From Limnobacter humi (GTDB lineage: Bacteria > Pseudomonadota > Gammaproteobacteria > Burkholderiales > Burkholderiaceae_B), in the NCBI RefSeq assembly GCF_024518835.1, contig NZ_JANIGO010000004.1:186001-250000 (forward strand): a stretch of DNA of 64,000 bases, in the 5' to 3' direction. Position numbers and translations under genes: made by a program. This document shows, in pieces, positions 27,701 through 36,263 of this stretch. A model generated the notes under the pieces. That model saw only the letters and a list, made by a program, of their open reading frames with translations. It had not been told where the DNA came from and ran no database searches. Positions within the stretch are counted from its first letter, which is position 1. Every line of letters begins with the position of its first letter.

Positions 27701-28014
27701 GTGAATATGTGGCGGGTGTGCGCTACCGCGCCTGGCAGCCACCCAATGCGCTCCACCCCACCATCGGTGTGCATGCCCCTTTGGTGTTTGATGTGGTCGA
27801 CACCTGGAATGGCCGCAGTCTGGGGGGGTGCCAAGTTCATGTGGCCCACCCAGGCGGCCGGAATTATGAGGTATTCCCGGTGAATGCCTTTGAAGCGGAA
27901 AGCCGACGCCTGGCCCGCTTTTTCCGGATGGGCCACAGCCAGGGCCCGTGGACAGCCAGCGATTGCAAGCCCCGGGGCGAGTTCCCGCTTACACTGGATT
28001 TGCGATGGTCTTAA
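24721..28014 (+). CDS. Transglutaminase-like protein fused to DUF2126
   Basis: A 1097-residue two-part protein. Residues 1-90 are the bacterial transglutaminase-like N-terminal domain. Residues about 150-260 are the papain-fold core with catalytic Cys180 (SGSCRDSAW), His229 (DLHAWCEV) and Asp245 (GLDPTSG). Residues about 300-1097 are DUF2126, with many conserved motifs (MGGEPTFVSNTDRGGAEWN and GRHTGTGGGNHIVMGG). The core is likely to hydrolyse or transfer amide bonds; the role of DUF2126 is unknown, and the layout with ATP-grasp and alpha-E genes suggests peptide bond chemistry. The GTG start fits the family start MSIHIALRH. The next gene follows after 41 bases. Confidence 0.9.
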   Translation: MSIHIALRHITRYRYDRPIHLGPQVVRLRPAPHARTRILSYSLKVLPAQHFINWQQDPQSNHLARLVFPDKTTEFEVAVDLVAEMAVYNPFDFFLEKEAEYFPFKYDPTLDHELAPYLKPCPLGPVFEQFMNTLVRDRCRTVDYLVYLNQLLFQKIGYLIRLEPGVQTPDETLHKRSGSCRDSAWLMVQVLRRLGLAARFASGYLIQLKSDVKAIDGPDGPDADFTDLHAWCEVYLPGAGWIGLDPTSGLLAGEGHIPLACSPDPGSAAPITGALDECEVVFEHDMQIQRIHEAPRTSKPYTEETWADIQAMGHTVDKVLDALDVRLTMGGEPTFVSNTDRGGAEWNTDALGPTKRTYGSELLKRMAQHYGPGGFFHVGQGKWYPGEQLPRWALSLYWMKDGTVLWHNRGLLDDEQSPGKATTADGKTFLKRLCHNLFVSDTHLLAGHEDAWYHLWRERRLPVNVDPFDSRLDDPLERKRLRAVFAQGLGSVTGYCLPLAKSDAGWKTGPWFLRDERLYLLPGDSPMGYRLPLDSLPWASKADLPVLIERDPFDTAPPPLIPKTQFQSHTAAQANLQSSASTEPALFESASGIVRTALCAQVRQGHLYIFMPPLASLEDYAELLSAIEKTAADLTCPVVLEGYPPPRDPRLTVLQMTPDPGVLEVNVQPSQHWGELLRLTSTLYEEARQCGLSTEKFMLDGRHTGTGGGNHIVMGGQTPADSPFLRRPDLLASLLRYWHNHPGLSYLFSGLFIGPTSQAPRVDEARTDQTHELELALTELDRQTQRHNGEPPPWLVDRLLRNLLVDGTGNTHRSEFCIDKLYSPDSTTGRLGLLELRAFEMPPNARMSLAQQLLLRSLIAHFWQRPYKARLVNWGNRLHDQFMLPTFVRQDLEDVLNDLNEGGFDLKMAWFEPHVAFRFPKIGDLQVRDLRLDIHAALEPWHVLGEEGSAGGTVRYVDSSLERLEVRLRNWVDERYLLNCNGHPVPLHPTGRAGEYVAGVRYRAWQPPNALHPTIGVHAPLVFDVVDTWNGRSLGGCQVHVAHPGGRNYEVFPVNAFEAESRRLARFFRMGHSQGPWTASDCKPRGEFPLTLDLRWS

Positions 28015-28055
28015 ACCAGTAAAATGAATGCTTCATCGCTGAACTGTGGCCTGCC

Positions 28056-30623
28056 GTGAGCGCCAACCCCAACCTGCCGAACATTGCAGATGCCGACATT
28101 GCCTGGCAACAGGCCATTCTGGATGGCACCAGCGCGTACTACAGTGAACTGGCTGGGGAAGGTCGCCTTCGACCGGTGTGGTCCACATTTTTGTCGCACC
28201 TGCCGCGACAACACGTCGCCGACCACCTGAATGCCAAGCAACAGGCGTTGGCGCGGCAAATTCGAGACAATGGCATCACCTACAACGTATACGCCGACGA
28301 GCACCAGGGCGCTGCGCGACCATGGTCACTCGACCTGCTACCGTTTATTTTGGACGGTAACGATTGGGCACTGTTGGAGCAGGCCATTGTTCAACGCGCC
28401 CGGCTGCTGAATGCGCTGATGGTGGATGCCTATGGCACACAGGAATTTCTACGGCGTGGACTGATGCCAGCAGACCTGGTGTATGGACACGCAGGTTATT
28501 TGCCGCAAATGCAAGGCGTGAAACCTGCTGGCGATGTGTGGCTGCACCTGGTGGCCTTCGACCTGGGCCGGGGTCCCGATGGGCAATGGTGGATCATCAA
28601 CCACCGCATGATGGCACCCTCTGGCCTGGGCTATGCACTGGAAAATCGTCTCAGCATTTCGCGCAGTTTCAGTCGCCCTTTCCGTGACATGCAAGTGCAA
28701 CACTTGGCTGGCTTTTATCGCGACACCATCGACGCCATCCGACGGTTGTCGCCCAAAGGTGAACAGGCCCGCATTGCGTTGATGACCCCGGGCCCCTACA
28801 ACGAAACCTATTTTGAACACACCTACCTGGCCCGCTACCTCGGTATCACGCTGGTGGAAGGCAGTGACCTGGTGGTGAGGGGCAACACGGTTTACTTGAA
28901 AACCGTGCATGGTCTGGAGCAAATCGACGGCCTGATGCGCCGTACAGACGACCAATGGTTGGACCCACTGGAACTTCGCGAAGATTCCCAACTGGGCGTA
29001 CCCGGCCTGTTACAGGCAGCCCGCACCGGTGGGGTAGTGCTGGCGAACATGCCCGGTGCGGGCTGGCTGGAAAGCCCCGCCATGCACGGCTTTATGCCGG
29101 GTTTGGCCGAGCACATGCTCAACGAAGAATTGGTGCTGCCCAGTGTACCCAGTTGGTGGTGCGGCGAGTCACCAGCCTGGGCACAGGCCAGCGAGCGCTT
29201 GGACAATCTGGTGATCAAATCCACCGGGCCCAACCGCAAAGGCCGGGTTATGGAATCTGTGATGGGCTCATCGCTGGACGACATCGCCAAACGCAATTGG
29301 TTGTCACGCATCAGCCAGCATCCATCGGAATATACCCTGCAGGAATTAATCCCGTTGTCACGCGTGCCCATCTGGACTGCGCAAGGCCATGTGGAAGAAC
29401 GCGCCATGATGCTTCGGCTGTTTGCCGTCACCGATGGGCAATGCAGTTACAAGGTGATGCCAGGCGGGCTGACCCGCATTGCGGGCGACCAACATGGGAT
29501 TGTGTCCATGCAAAAAGGTGGCAGCAGCCTGGACACCTGGGTGTGTACCGGGCAAGCGGTTGACCGCAGTAGCAATTTGAAAGAGCGCCTTCAGGCCAAA
29601 GACCTGAAGGAACTGCGCAGGCCTGTGTCCAGCCGTGCTGCCGAACACCTGTTTTGGCTCGGACGTTACACCGAGCGGGCCAGTTTTTCGCTTCGCCTGC
29701 TGATGCACGCGCAAACTTTGCTGGAAGAGGAAGAGGTACTGGACACCACCACGCTGGGCTTTCTGCACGAGTTGTGCGGTAAACAGGGCCTGAGTAGCGA
29801 GTTTGATGCAGCAGCCCCACTGAGCCAAAACGATTTTGAAGACGATGTTCTGAACCGCATTTGGTACAAACCTGGCTTGGGTGGCAAACCCGCCATGGGC
29901 CTGGCTGCCCAACTGAATGGACTTGCCGTGGTGGCTGGTCAACTGCGCGACCGCCTGAGCAGCCACCATTGGCGACTGCTCAATGATTGCTCCAAAGTAC
30001 TGCATGAACCCCAAGGTACCCAAGCCCTGCGAACCATTCCCACGCCCGCACTGGAACGCATACAGCTTTACCTCATGGCCATGCATGGCGAACAAAGTGA
30101 CCACATGACCCGGGACTACGGCTGGCGATTTCTTCAACTGGGCCGTCAACTGGAGCGCCTGTGCAGTGCCTGCGACTGTTTGCTGTCCATGACCAGCATG
30201 CCGGGGCGTGCAGGCGAACATGGCTTGGCACTGGCTGTGGCCATGGCGGACAGCACGATTACTTACCGCAGCCGATACCAACACCGTTTTGAATGGCTGC
30301 CTGCACTGGACCTGTTGCTGTTTGACAAAGACTCCCCCTACGCCGTGCAGCGCATTTTGTACAAACTGAATATTGTGCTGAACCAGCTGCCGGGCGACGT
30401 GCAACCCCTGCGCATGTTGTTTGAAAGTGTGTACCGCAACAACCGGCTACCCGAGGGCTTGTCACTGGAAAGCCTGCAACCCCCCTTCCCTGCGGAAACC
30501 GGGCGTAAGCTGCGAGCATGGCTCGCCGACTTGCTCGACACCGCCTACAAATTGTCAGACCTAGTAGGTGCCCAGTATTTCAGGCTGGCCGATCAACCGG
30601 ACCAAGTGATCCAGGGGCGGTGA
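28056..30623 (+). CDS. Circularly permuted ATP-grasp (DUF404/DUF407) fused to alpha-E (DUF403)
   Basis: An 855-residue fusion. Residues 1-510 are a circularly permuted type 2 ATP-grasp ligase (YGTQEFLRRGLMPADLVYGH, then LTPGPYNETYFEHTYLARYLG and EDSQLGVPGLL). Residues about 520-855 are the all-helical alpha-E domain (AAEHLFWLGRYTERASFSLRL). ATP-grasp enzymes of this group are predicted to join amino acids or peptides. Compared with the stand-alone homologue at 44517, some active-site-like positions differ (IKSTGPNRKGR for VKEVHGAGGYG; SSLDTWV for TKDTWV). The start is a GTG. It lies between two transglutaminase genes in one operon. Confidence 0.9.
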   Translation: MSANPNLPNIADADIAWQQAILDGTSAYYSELAGEGRLRPVWSTFLSHLPRQHVADHLNAKQQALARQIRDNGITYNVYADEHQGAARPWSLDLLPFILDGNDWALLEQAIVQRARLLNALMVDAYGTQEFLRRGLMPADLVYGHAGYLPQMQGVKPAGDVWLHLVAFDLGRGPDGQWWIINHRMMAPSGLGYALENRLSISRSFSRPFRDMQVQHLAGFYRDTIDAIRRLSPKGEQARIALMTPGPYNETYFEHTYLARYLGITLVEGSDLVVRGNTVYLKTVHGLEQIDGLMRRTDDQWLDPLELREDSQLGVPGLLQAARTGGVVLANMPGAGWLESPAMHGFMPGLAEHMLNEELVLPSVPSWWCGESPAWAQASERLDNLVIKSTGPNRKGRVMESVMGSSLDDIAKRNWLSRISQHPSEYTLQELIPLSRVPIWTAQGHVEERAMMLRLFAVTDGQCSYKVMPGGLTRIAGDQHGIVSMQKGGSSLDTWVCTGQAVDRSSNLKERLQAKDLKELRRPVSSRAAEHLFWLGRYTERASFSLRLLMHAQTLLEEEEVLDTTTLGFLHELCGKQGLSSEFDAAAPLSQNDFEDDVLNRIWYKPGLGGKPAMGLAAQLNGLAVVAGQLRDRLSSHHWRLLNDCSKVLHEPQGTQALRTIPTPALERIQLYLMAMHGEQSDHMTRDYGWRFLQLGRQLERLCSACDCLLSMTSMPGRAGEHGLALAVAMADSTITYRSRYQHRFEWLPALDLLLFDKDSPYAVQRILYKLNIVLNQLPGDVQPLRMLFESVYRNNRLPEGLSLESLQPPFPAETGRKLRAWLADLLDTAYKLSDLVGAQYFRLADQPDQVIQGR

Positions 30624-30625
30624 AC

Positions 30626-31537
30626 ATGGCAGAACAACGCAAGGTGATACATGTCACCGAATACGATTACCAAAGCCCAGCAGAGTGCTCGCAACAGATT
30701 TGTATCCTCCAGCCGCAAGAAAGTAACCAGATGACGGTGGGCCTCTTGCGCAAGGGTCAAAAACTGCTGCGACATGCCCTGAAAATTCGGCCCAATCCGT
30801 CCACTGTGCAAACCAGCCAGGACGCTTTTGGTAACGTGGTTCATCACTTTGAAATGAACTACCCACATGACCACCTGGAAGTGGTGAGCGAGTTGGAAGT
30901 AGAGGTGATCCCGATGTTGCACACAGGCTCACTGGATGAGCTTGAATCACCCGTTTGGCACGGTATTGTTGATGCGCTGCGCTACAAGGCAGGGCAAGAA
31001 GTGAGCACCGACTTTCAATTTCGATTCGAAAGCAAGCATGTGCCGATCTTGGACAGCCTGCGCGATTACGGACGGCTGGACTTTTGGCCAAATCGTGCGG
31101 TGGTACCAGCCGCTTACGCCTTGATGCAGCGGATCTTCAAGGAATTCACCTACAAAAGCGGCTCAACCACCATTCAGACCACAGTCGAAGAAGTGATGCA
31201 GAAACGCCAAGGCGTGTGCCAGGACTTTGCCCATGTCATGCTGGGCGTACTGCGCTCCTTGGGATTGTCGGCTCGCTATGTGAGCGGCTACATGCTGACA
31301 GAGCCACCACCCGGGCAGCCCAAGTTGCTGGGGGCCGATGCCAGCCACGCTTGGGTGTCGCTGTGGTGTGGTCCGGAGCTGGGTTGGGTTGATTTCGACC
31401 CCACCAACAACCAGTTGCCCGACAGCCGGTATGTGACGGTGGCCTTGGGGCGTGATTATGCGGATGTACCCCCGATTCGGGGCGTGGTGCATGGGGGTGG
31501 GCAGCACAGTTTGAAGGTGGGTGTTACGGTGTTTTGA
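30626..31537 (+). CDS. Transglutaminase-like protease/transferase
   Basis: A 303-residue stand-alone transglutaminase-like protein. The N-terminal domain spans residues 1-100. The core has Cys198 (RQGVCQDFAHVML), His241 (DASHAWVSLW) and Asp258 (VDFDPTNN). The start ATG lies 3 bases after the ATP-grasp/alpha-E stop. No signal peptide is seen, so it is cytosolic. It probably cuts or transfers amide groups on the product of the neighbouring ligase; this is inferred from recurrent gene association in bacteria. Confidence 0.9.
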   Translation: MAEQRKVIHVTEYDYQSPAECSQQICILQPQESNQMTVGLLRKGQKLLRHALKIRPNPSTVQTSQDAFGNVVHHFEMNYPHDHLEVVSELEVEVIPMLHTGSLDELESPVWHGIVDALRYKAGQEVSTDFQFRFESKHVPILDSLRDYGRLDFWPNRAVVPAAYALMQRIFKEFTYKSGSTTIQTTVEEVMQKRQGVCQDFAHVMLGVLRSLGLSARYVSGYMLTEPPPGQPKLLGADASHAWVSLWCGPELGWVDFDPTNNQLPDSRYVTVALGRDYADVPPIRGVVHGGGQHSLKVGVTVF

Positions 31538-31804
31538 CGGGCATCGCGATTCGCTTATTCGTGGCGCTACGCTTTACCGCGCAGGCCGCCATACGACTCG
31601 GTGCCATGCCCCCTAGCAATGCCGGTATGCCCGGCGCCGAACAGTCAGCCCCCCGATCGGTTTGACCCGCACAGCATTCGAACACACGGACCGAGATGTC
31701 TGAGCCACGCAGTGGCGAGTTCTCGGGACGGTTCGACATGCGCGGGGAAACCTTTCCCTTTGGGGGGCGTTCGGACCTGGCTGCCGGTTTTGCTTAAGCA
31801 GCGT
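31538..31804. other. Intergenic region between convergent transglutaminase and lysS genes
   Basis: About 267 bases with no supported gene. The part next to lysS (31752-31794) is the second copy of a dispersed element. Open frames here lack ribosome binding sites. Confidence 0.6.
31752..31794 (-). repeat. Dispersed intergenic repeat, copy 2
   Basis: Read on the minus strand it matches 37 of 43 bases of 15718-15760, including the exact 14-mer GGTCCGAACGCCCC. It begins 11 bases behind the lysS stop codon, in the direction of lysS transcription. Confidence 0.75.
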
Positions 31805-33340
31805 TCAATCCTCGCGCCGCAAGTGCGGAAACAAAATGACATCGCGAATATTGGGGCTGTCGGTGATGAGCATCATCAACCGGTCAATCCCAATGCCGCA
31901 ACCACCGGTGGGGGGCATGCCGTACTCCAGCGCGCGAATGTAATCCGCGTCAAAGAACATGGCCTCGTCATCGCCTGCTTCTTTGGCTTCCACCTGCTTG
32001 CGGAAGCGGTCAGCCTGGTCTTCGGGGTCGTTCAACTCGGAAAAGCCATTGGCAATTTCACGACCGGTGATGAACAATTCAAATCGCTCGGTGATCTGCG
32101 AATTGTTGTCCGACGCGCGGGCCAAGGGTGATACTTCCACCGGGTAGTCCACAATGAAGGTGGGCTCCCACAGTAGGCTTTCCGACGTTTCTTCAAACAG
32201 GGCCAACTGCAAAGCGCCCACACCCGCATTCTTCAGCGCAGGTTCTTTCTCGGTATTCACACCTTTCTTCAACAGCGCAGCTTTCAATGCAGCCACATCG
32301 TTCAGTTGTTCAGTGGTGTATTCCGGGAAATACTTCTGAATGGCTTCCACAATGGTGAGGCGCGCAAAGGGCTTGGCCAGGTCCAGTTCACGGCCCTGAT
32401 ACGTCAGTGTGGCGGTGCCGCGTGACTGAATGGCGGCGTTCTGGATCACCTTCTCGGTGAAGTCCATCAGGTCGCGGTAATCCCAATACGCCGCGTAAAA
32501 CTCCATCATGGTGAATTCGGGATTGTGGCGCGGGCTCACCCCTTCATTGCGGAAGTTGCGGTTGATCTCGAACACCCGTTCAAACCCACCCACAATCAAG
32601 CGCTTCAAATACAGTTCAGGCGCAATGCGCAGGAACATTTCCATGTCCAGCGCATTGTGGTGGGTAATGAATGGCTTGGCCGATGCACCACCGGGAATGG
32701 GGTGCAGCATGGGTGTTTCCACTTCCAGAAAACCATGGCTGGCCATAAAACTGCGAATGGACGACATCGCCTTGGAGCGGGCCACAAAGGTGCTGCGGGT
32801 TTCTTCGGTCACAATCAGGTCGACATACCGCTGGCGGTATTTCATTTCCTGGTCGGCCAGGCCGTGGAACTTGTCGGGCAAAGGGCGCAGGCTCTTCGCC
32901 AGCAGGTGGATTTCGGTGCAGTGCACACTCAACTCACCCTTCATCGTCTTAAACAACTTGCCCTTGGCGGCGATGATGTCGCCCAAGTCCCAATGCTTGA
33001 ATTCGCCATGAGCCGCTTCGCCCACACCATCGTTGTTGATGTAAAACTGAATGCGCCCAGTGCCATCCTGCACGGTGGCAAAACTGGCCTTGCCCATCAC
33101 GCGCTTGAGCATCATGCGGCCCGACACACTGACCTCAATGCCTTGTGGGTCCAGTTCCTCCTTGCTGATATCGCCATATTGGGCATGCAAGTCGGCCGCT
33201 TTGTGGGTGGGCTTGAAGCCGTTTGGAAACGCTTGCCCCTTTTCACGCAGCTTGCTCAGCTTGCCACGGCGCTCGGCGATGATCTGGTTTTCATCCAACG
33301 GCTGCTCGTCGGCACCCGTGTTCTGTGTTTTGTCATTCAT
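31805..33340 (-). CDS. lysS: Lysyl-tRNA synthetase, class II
   Basis: A 511-residue enzyme. The N-terminal OB-fold anticodon-binding domain lies at residues about 60-170 ([20 protein letters not shown]). The class II catalytic core follows: motif 1 around [20 protein letters not shown], motif 2 in [20 protein letters not shown], and motif 3 in [12 protein letters not shown]. The 30-residue polar N-terminal extension is typical. It lies directly behind prfB, as in E. coli, and is presumably co-transcribed. Confidence 0.97.
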   Translation of the reverse strand: MNDKTQNTGADEQPLDENQIIAERRGKLSKLREKGQAFPNGFKPTHKAADLHAQYGDISKEELDPQGIEVSVSGRMMLKRVMGKASFATVQDGTGRIQFYINNDGVGEAAHGEFKHWDLGDIIAAKGKLFKTMKGELSVHCTEIHLLAKSLRPLPDKFHGLADQEMKYRQRYVDLIVTEETRSTFVARSKAMSSIRSFMASHGFLEVETPMLHPIPGGASAKPFITHHNALDMEMFLRIAPELYLKRLIVGGFERVFEINRNFRNEGVSPRHNPEFTMMEFYAAYWDYRDLMDFTEKVIQNAAIQSRGTATLTYQGRELDLAKPFARLTIVEAIQKYFPEYTTEQLNDVAALKAALLKKGVNTEKEPALKNAGVGALQLALFEETSESLLWEPTFIVDYPVEVSPLARASDNNSQITERFELFITGREIANGFSELNDPEDQADRFRKQVEAKEAGDDEAMFFDADYIRALEYGMPPTGGCGIGIDRLMMLITDSPNIRDVILFPHLRRED

Positions 33341-33342
33341 GG

Positions 33343-34447
33343 TCAGATGCCTTGTTTCAAGCTGGCTTCAATGAAGGGGTCGAGGTCGCCATCCAGCACG
33401 CGCTGGGTGTTGGAAATTTCAACGCCGGTGCGCAAGTCTTTGATGCGGCTGTTGTCCAGCACATAACTGCGAATTTGATGGCCCCAACCCACATCGGTCT
33501 TGGTGTCTTCCAGGGCTTGTTGCTCGGCCATGCGCTTGCGCATTTCAAATTCATACAGCTTGGCCTTCAGCATGCTCCAGGCTTCGTCGCGGTTGCGGTG
33601 CTGCGAGCGGTCATTCTGACACTGCACCACAATCCCGGTGGGAATGTGGGTTAAACGAACGGCAGAATCGGTCTTGTTGATGTGCTGACCACCCGCACCA
33701 CTGGCGCGGTAGGTGTCAGTGCGAACATCGGCGGGGTTGATTTCAATTTCAAATGAATCGTCCACCTCGGGATACACGAACAGCGAGGCAAACGAGGTGT
33801 GGCGACCACCCGACGAATCGAATGGAGACTTGCGAACCAGGCGGTGCACGCCGGTTTCAGTGCGCAGGTAGCCAAAGGCGTAGTCGCCTTCCACTTTCAG
33901 GGTAGCGGATTTGATACCGGCCACATCACCATCGGACTGCTCCATGATTTCAACCTTGAAACCCTTGCGCTCACAGTATTTGATGTATTGACGTAGCAGG
34001 ATGGACGCCCAATCTTGCGCTTCTGTACCACCAGCACCGGCGGTGATGTCGATAAAGCAATTGGCGGGGTCGGCCGGGTTGCTGAACATGCGGCGGAACT
34101 CGAGGTCTTCAATGACCTTTTTGTACGATTCCACGTCAGCTTCAATGGCTTCCAGGGTGTCGAAATCGCCTTCACCTTTGGCCATGTCGGCCAGTTCAGA
34201 GGCATCGGCAAGATTGCTTTGCACCGTGTTCATGGTCACCACCACGCCATCGAGGAGCTTCTTTTCCTTGCCCAGCTCTTGCGCATGTTTGGGGTCGTTC
34301 CAGACGTCGGGGGCTTCCAGCTCGGCATCAACGACGGTCAGTCGTTCCGCTTTGCGATCGACGTCAAAGATACCTCCGCAACTGGCCTGCACGGTCGGCT
34401 AGGTCAGTCAGGGTGTTGATCAGGGCGTTTAAGCGTTCGGCTTCCAT
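33343..34447 (-). CDS. prfB: Peptide chain release factor 2 with programmed +1 frameshift
   Basis: RF2 recognises UGA and UAA. Translation starts at ATG 34447 and reads 27 codons ([13 protein letters not shown] to RRYL) to a UGA at 34366-34364. A +1 shift then continues as DVDRKAERL for a total of about 367 residues. The stop-recognition motif SPF (KSPFDSSGG) and the catalytic GGQ ([14 protein letters not shown]) are visible. The residue corresponding to E. coli position 246 is Ala; the K-12 strain has a less active Thr there. The stop is 3 bases before the lysS start. Confidence 0.96.
34363..34379 (-). promoter_or_regulatory. prfB +1 frameshift site
   Basis: The mRNA reads GCGGAGGTATCTTTGAC: a Shine-Dalgarno-like GGAGG just before the slippery CTT followed by UGA C. 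This is the autoregulatory RF2 frameshift signal: low RF2 leads to a slower UGA reading and more shifting. Confidence 0.95.
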
Positions 34448-34514
34448 GGTTTTCAGCGTGTGTTTGCGTAACCCTCTATTGTAACGCAGGAAGCCGCCGC
34501 CGGTTTCATGGCCC

Positions 34515-36263
34515 CTACAGCACATGCTCCACAATCAGTTGCACCGCCTCACCCCCCTGGAATGTATCGCGTTCAAAGCGGTACGCAATGCGAACTTTGT
34601 GCGGAAGGGGCTCTACGCTGCGCCAGCGCAAGGCCGTAAAGGTTTTGCCATCCCGGCGCAGCGTGAATTTGCTGTGGGCGTTTTTCAGCAAACGGTGTTC
34701 CAGCACCTCGAATTCGTCGTGAAACAACGGGGGTGGAAATCCCTGTCCCCACACCTGCGTTTCCAGCAGGTCAGCGGCCTGGCCCACGATGTAATCCGCA
34801 GGAATAGACCCGTCGGTTTCCACCGTTTGCGTGAGCGCAGACGGATCGCTCAGGTCAAGCACGGCTTGGGCAAAGGCTAACTTGAATTGCTCCAGGTATT
34901 GGCCATCCAGCGTTAAGCCCGCTGCCATGGCATGTCCGCCGAACTTGGGCATGGCGCCTTCGGGCAGGCGTTTGCTCACCAAATCGAGCACGTCGCGCAA
35001 GTGCACACCGGGTACGGATCGCCCGCTGCCCTTCCACTGCCCAGCATCACCCGGCGCCAGCGCAATGGTGGGGCGGTAGAGTTTTTCCTTGATGCGGGAG
35101 GCCAAAATGCCGATCACACCCTGGTGCCAACTGTCGTGGGCCACCACCACGCCTGCGGCAGGGTTGTCGCTGCTGACAAAGGCTTCAATATCGGCCAAGG
35201 CATCTCGCTTCATGGACTCTTCAATCCGCTTGCGCTCCTCGTTCATTTGACCCAACTGGGCCGCGAGTTGACTGGCTTCGGCCGCATCGTCCGTGATGAG
35301 GGTTCGAATACCGATGGTCATGTCAGACAATCGCCCTGCTGCATTCAAGCGTGGGCCAATCGAAAAGCCCAGGTCGGTGGCCACTGCCTTGCGGTGGTCA
35401 CGACCAGCCTCGTTGAACAAAGCCAGCAAACCCGGCTGGGCCTGCGCCTGACGAATGCGTTTCAGCCCGTGGGCCACCAAACGGCGGTTATTGGCATCCA
35501 GCTTGACCACATCGGCCACGGTGCCCAAGGCCACCAGGTCGAGCAGTTGGTCTATTTTGGGTTGACTTTGGGCGTCAAATGCCCCCCGGTCGCGCAGCAC
35601 GGCGCGGGTGGCCAGCAAGGTGTAAAACATCACGCCCACACCGGCAATCGACTTACTCTCGAACCCGCAACCCGGCTGGTTGGGGTTCACAATCGCCAGG
35701 GCTTCCGGCAAGGTGTCGCCCGGCAGGTGGTGGTCGGTCACCAGCACACCAATTCCAAGGTCGTTGGCTTCACGAACCCCGTCCACGCTGGCAATGCCGT
35801 TGTCCACCGTCACCAGCAAATCGGGTTCAAATTGCTCGGCAGCCAGGCGCACGATTTGCGGGCTCAGGCCATAGCCATAGTCAAAGCGGTTGGGCACCAA
35901 AAAATCAATGTGATAACGGCAGGCTGCTTCATCGGCCCCCAATGCAGCCAACAGCATGCGCAGCCCGCGCACCGCCACAGCCGTGGCAGTGGCCCCATCG
36001 CAATCATAATCACCGATGACCACAATGCGAGCCCCTGCCTCCAGTGCGTCCGCCAATATCTCAGCGGCCTCGGCCATGCCCTTCATGTCCAGTGGGTTGA
36101 GCAAATCCTGCAACCGGGTTTGAACCTCCTCAGGCTTGACTGCACCGCGTGCAGCCATCAAACGGGCCAACAAAGGGTGCAGTCCTTGCTGTTGCAACCG
36201 GGCCTCCAAGTGGGGCTGTGCCGTGCGTACCTTCAGTTGGGGTGTGTTGGTGTGTTGTGTCAT
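34515..36263 (-). CDS. recJ: Single-stranded-DNA-specific exonuclease
   Basis: A 582-residue 5'-3' exonuclease of the DHH phosphoesterase family used in recombination and mismatch repair. Motifs seen are VIGDYDCDGATATAVAVRGL, TVDNGIASV, VTDHHLPGD (DHH) and the DHHA1 motif GGHAMAAGLTL. The C-terminal OB-like domain (RWRSVEPLPHKVRIAYRFE) closes the protein. ATG 36263 overlaps the end of the RpfE-like gene by 4 bases. Confidence 0.95.
   Translation of the reverse strand: MTQHTNTPQLKVRTAQPHLEARLQQQGLHPLLARLMAARGAVKPEEVQTRLQDLLNPLDMKGMAEAAEILADALEAGARIVVIGDYDCDGATATAVAVRGLRMLLAALGADEAACRYHIDFLVPNRFDYGYGLSPQIVRLAAEQFEPDLLVTVDNGIASVDGVREANDLGIGVLVTDHHLPGDTLPEALAIVNPNQPGCGFESKSIAGVGVMFYTLLATRAVLRDRGAFDAQSQPKIDQLLDLVALGTVADVVKLDANNRRLVAHGLKRIRQAQAQPGLLALFNEAGRDHRKAVATDLGFSIGPRLNAAGRLSDMTIGIRTLITDDAAEASQLAAQLGQMNEERKRIEESMKRDALADIEAFVSSDNPAAGVVVAHDSWHQGVIGILASRIKEKLYRPTIALAPGDAGQWKGSGRSVPGVHLRDVLDLVSKRLPEGAMPKFGGHAMAAGLTLDGQYLEQFKLAFAQAVLDLSDPSALTQTVETDGSIPADYIVGQAADLLETQVWGQGFPPPLFHDEFEVLEHRLLKNAHSKFTLRRDGKTFTALRWRSVEPLPHKVRIAYRFERDTFQGGEAVQLIVEHVL

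Noticed and set aside
31524-31842. Small genes in the gap behind lysS (minus strand, TGSQVRTPPKGKG-like product)
   Set aside because: The product resembles that of the element behind scpA because the DNA is repeated, but neither frame has a start signal; treated as a DNA repeat.
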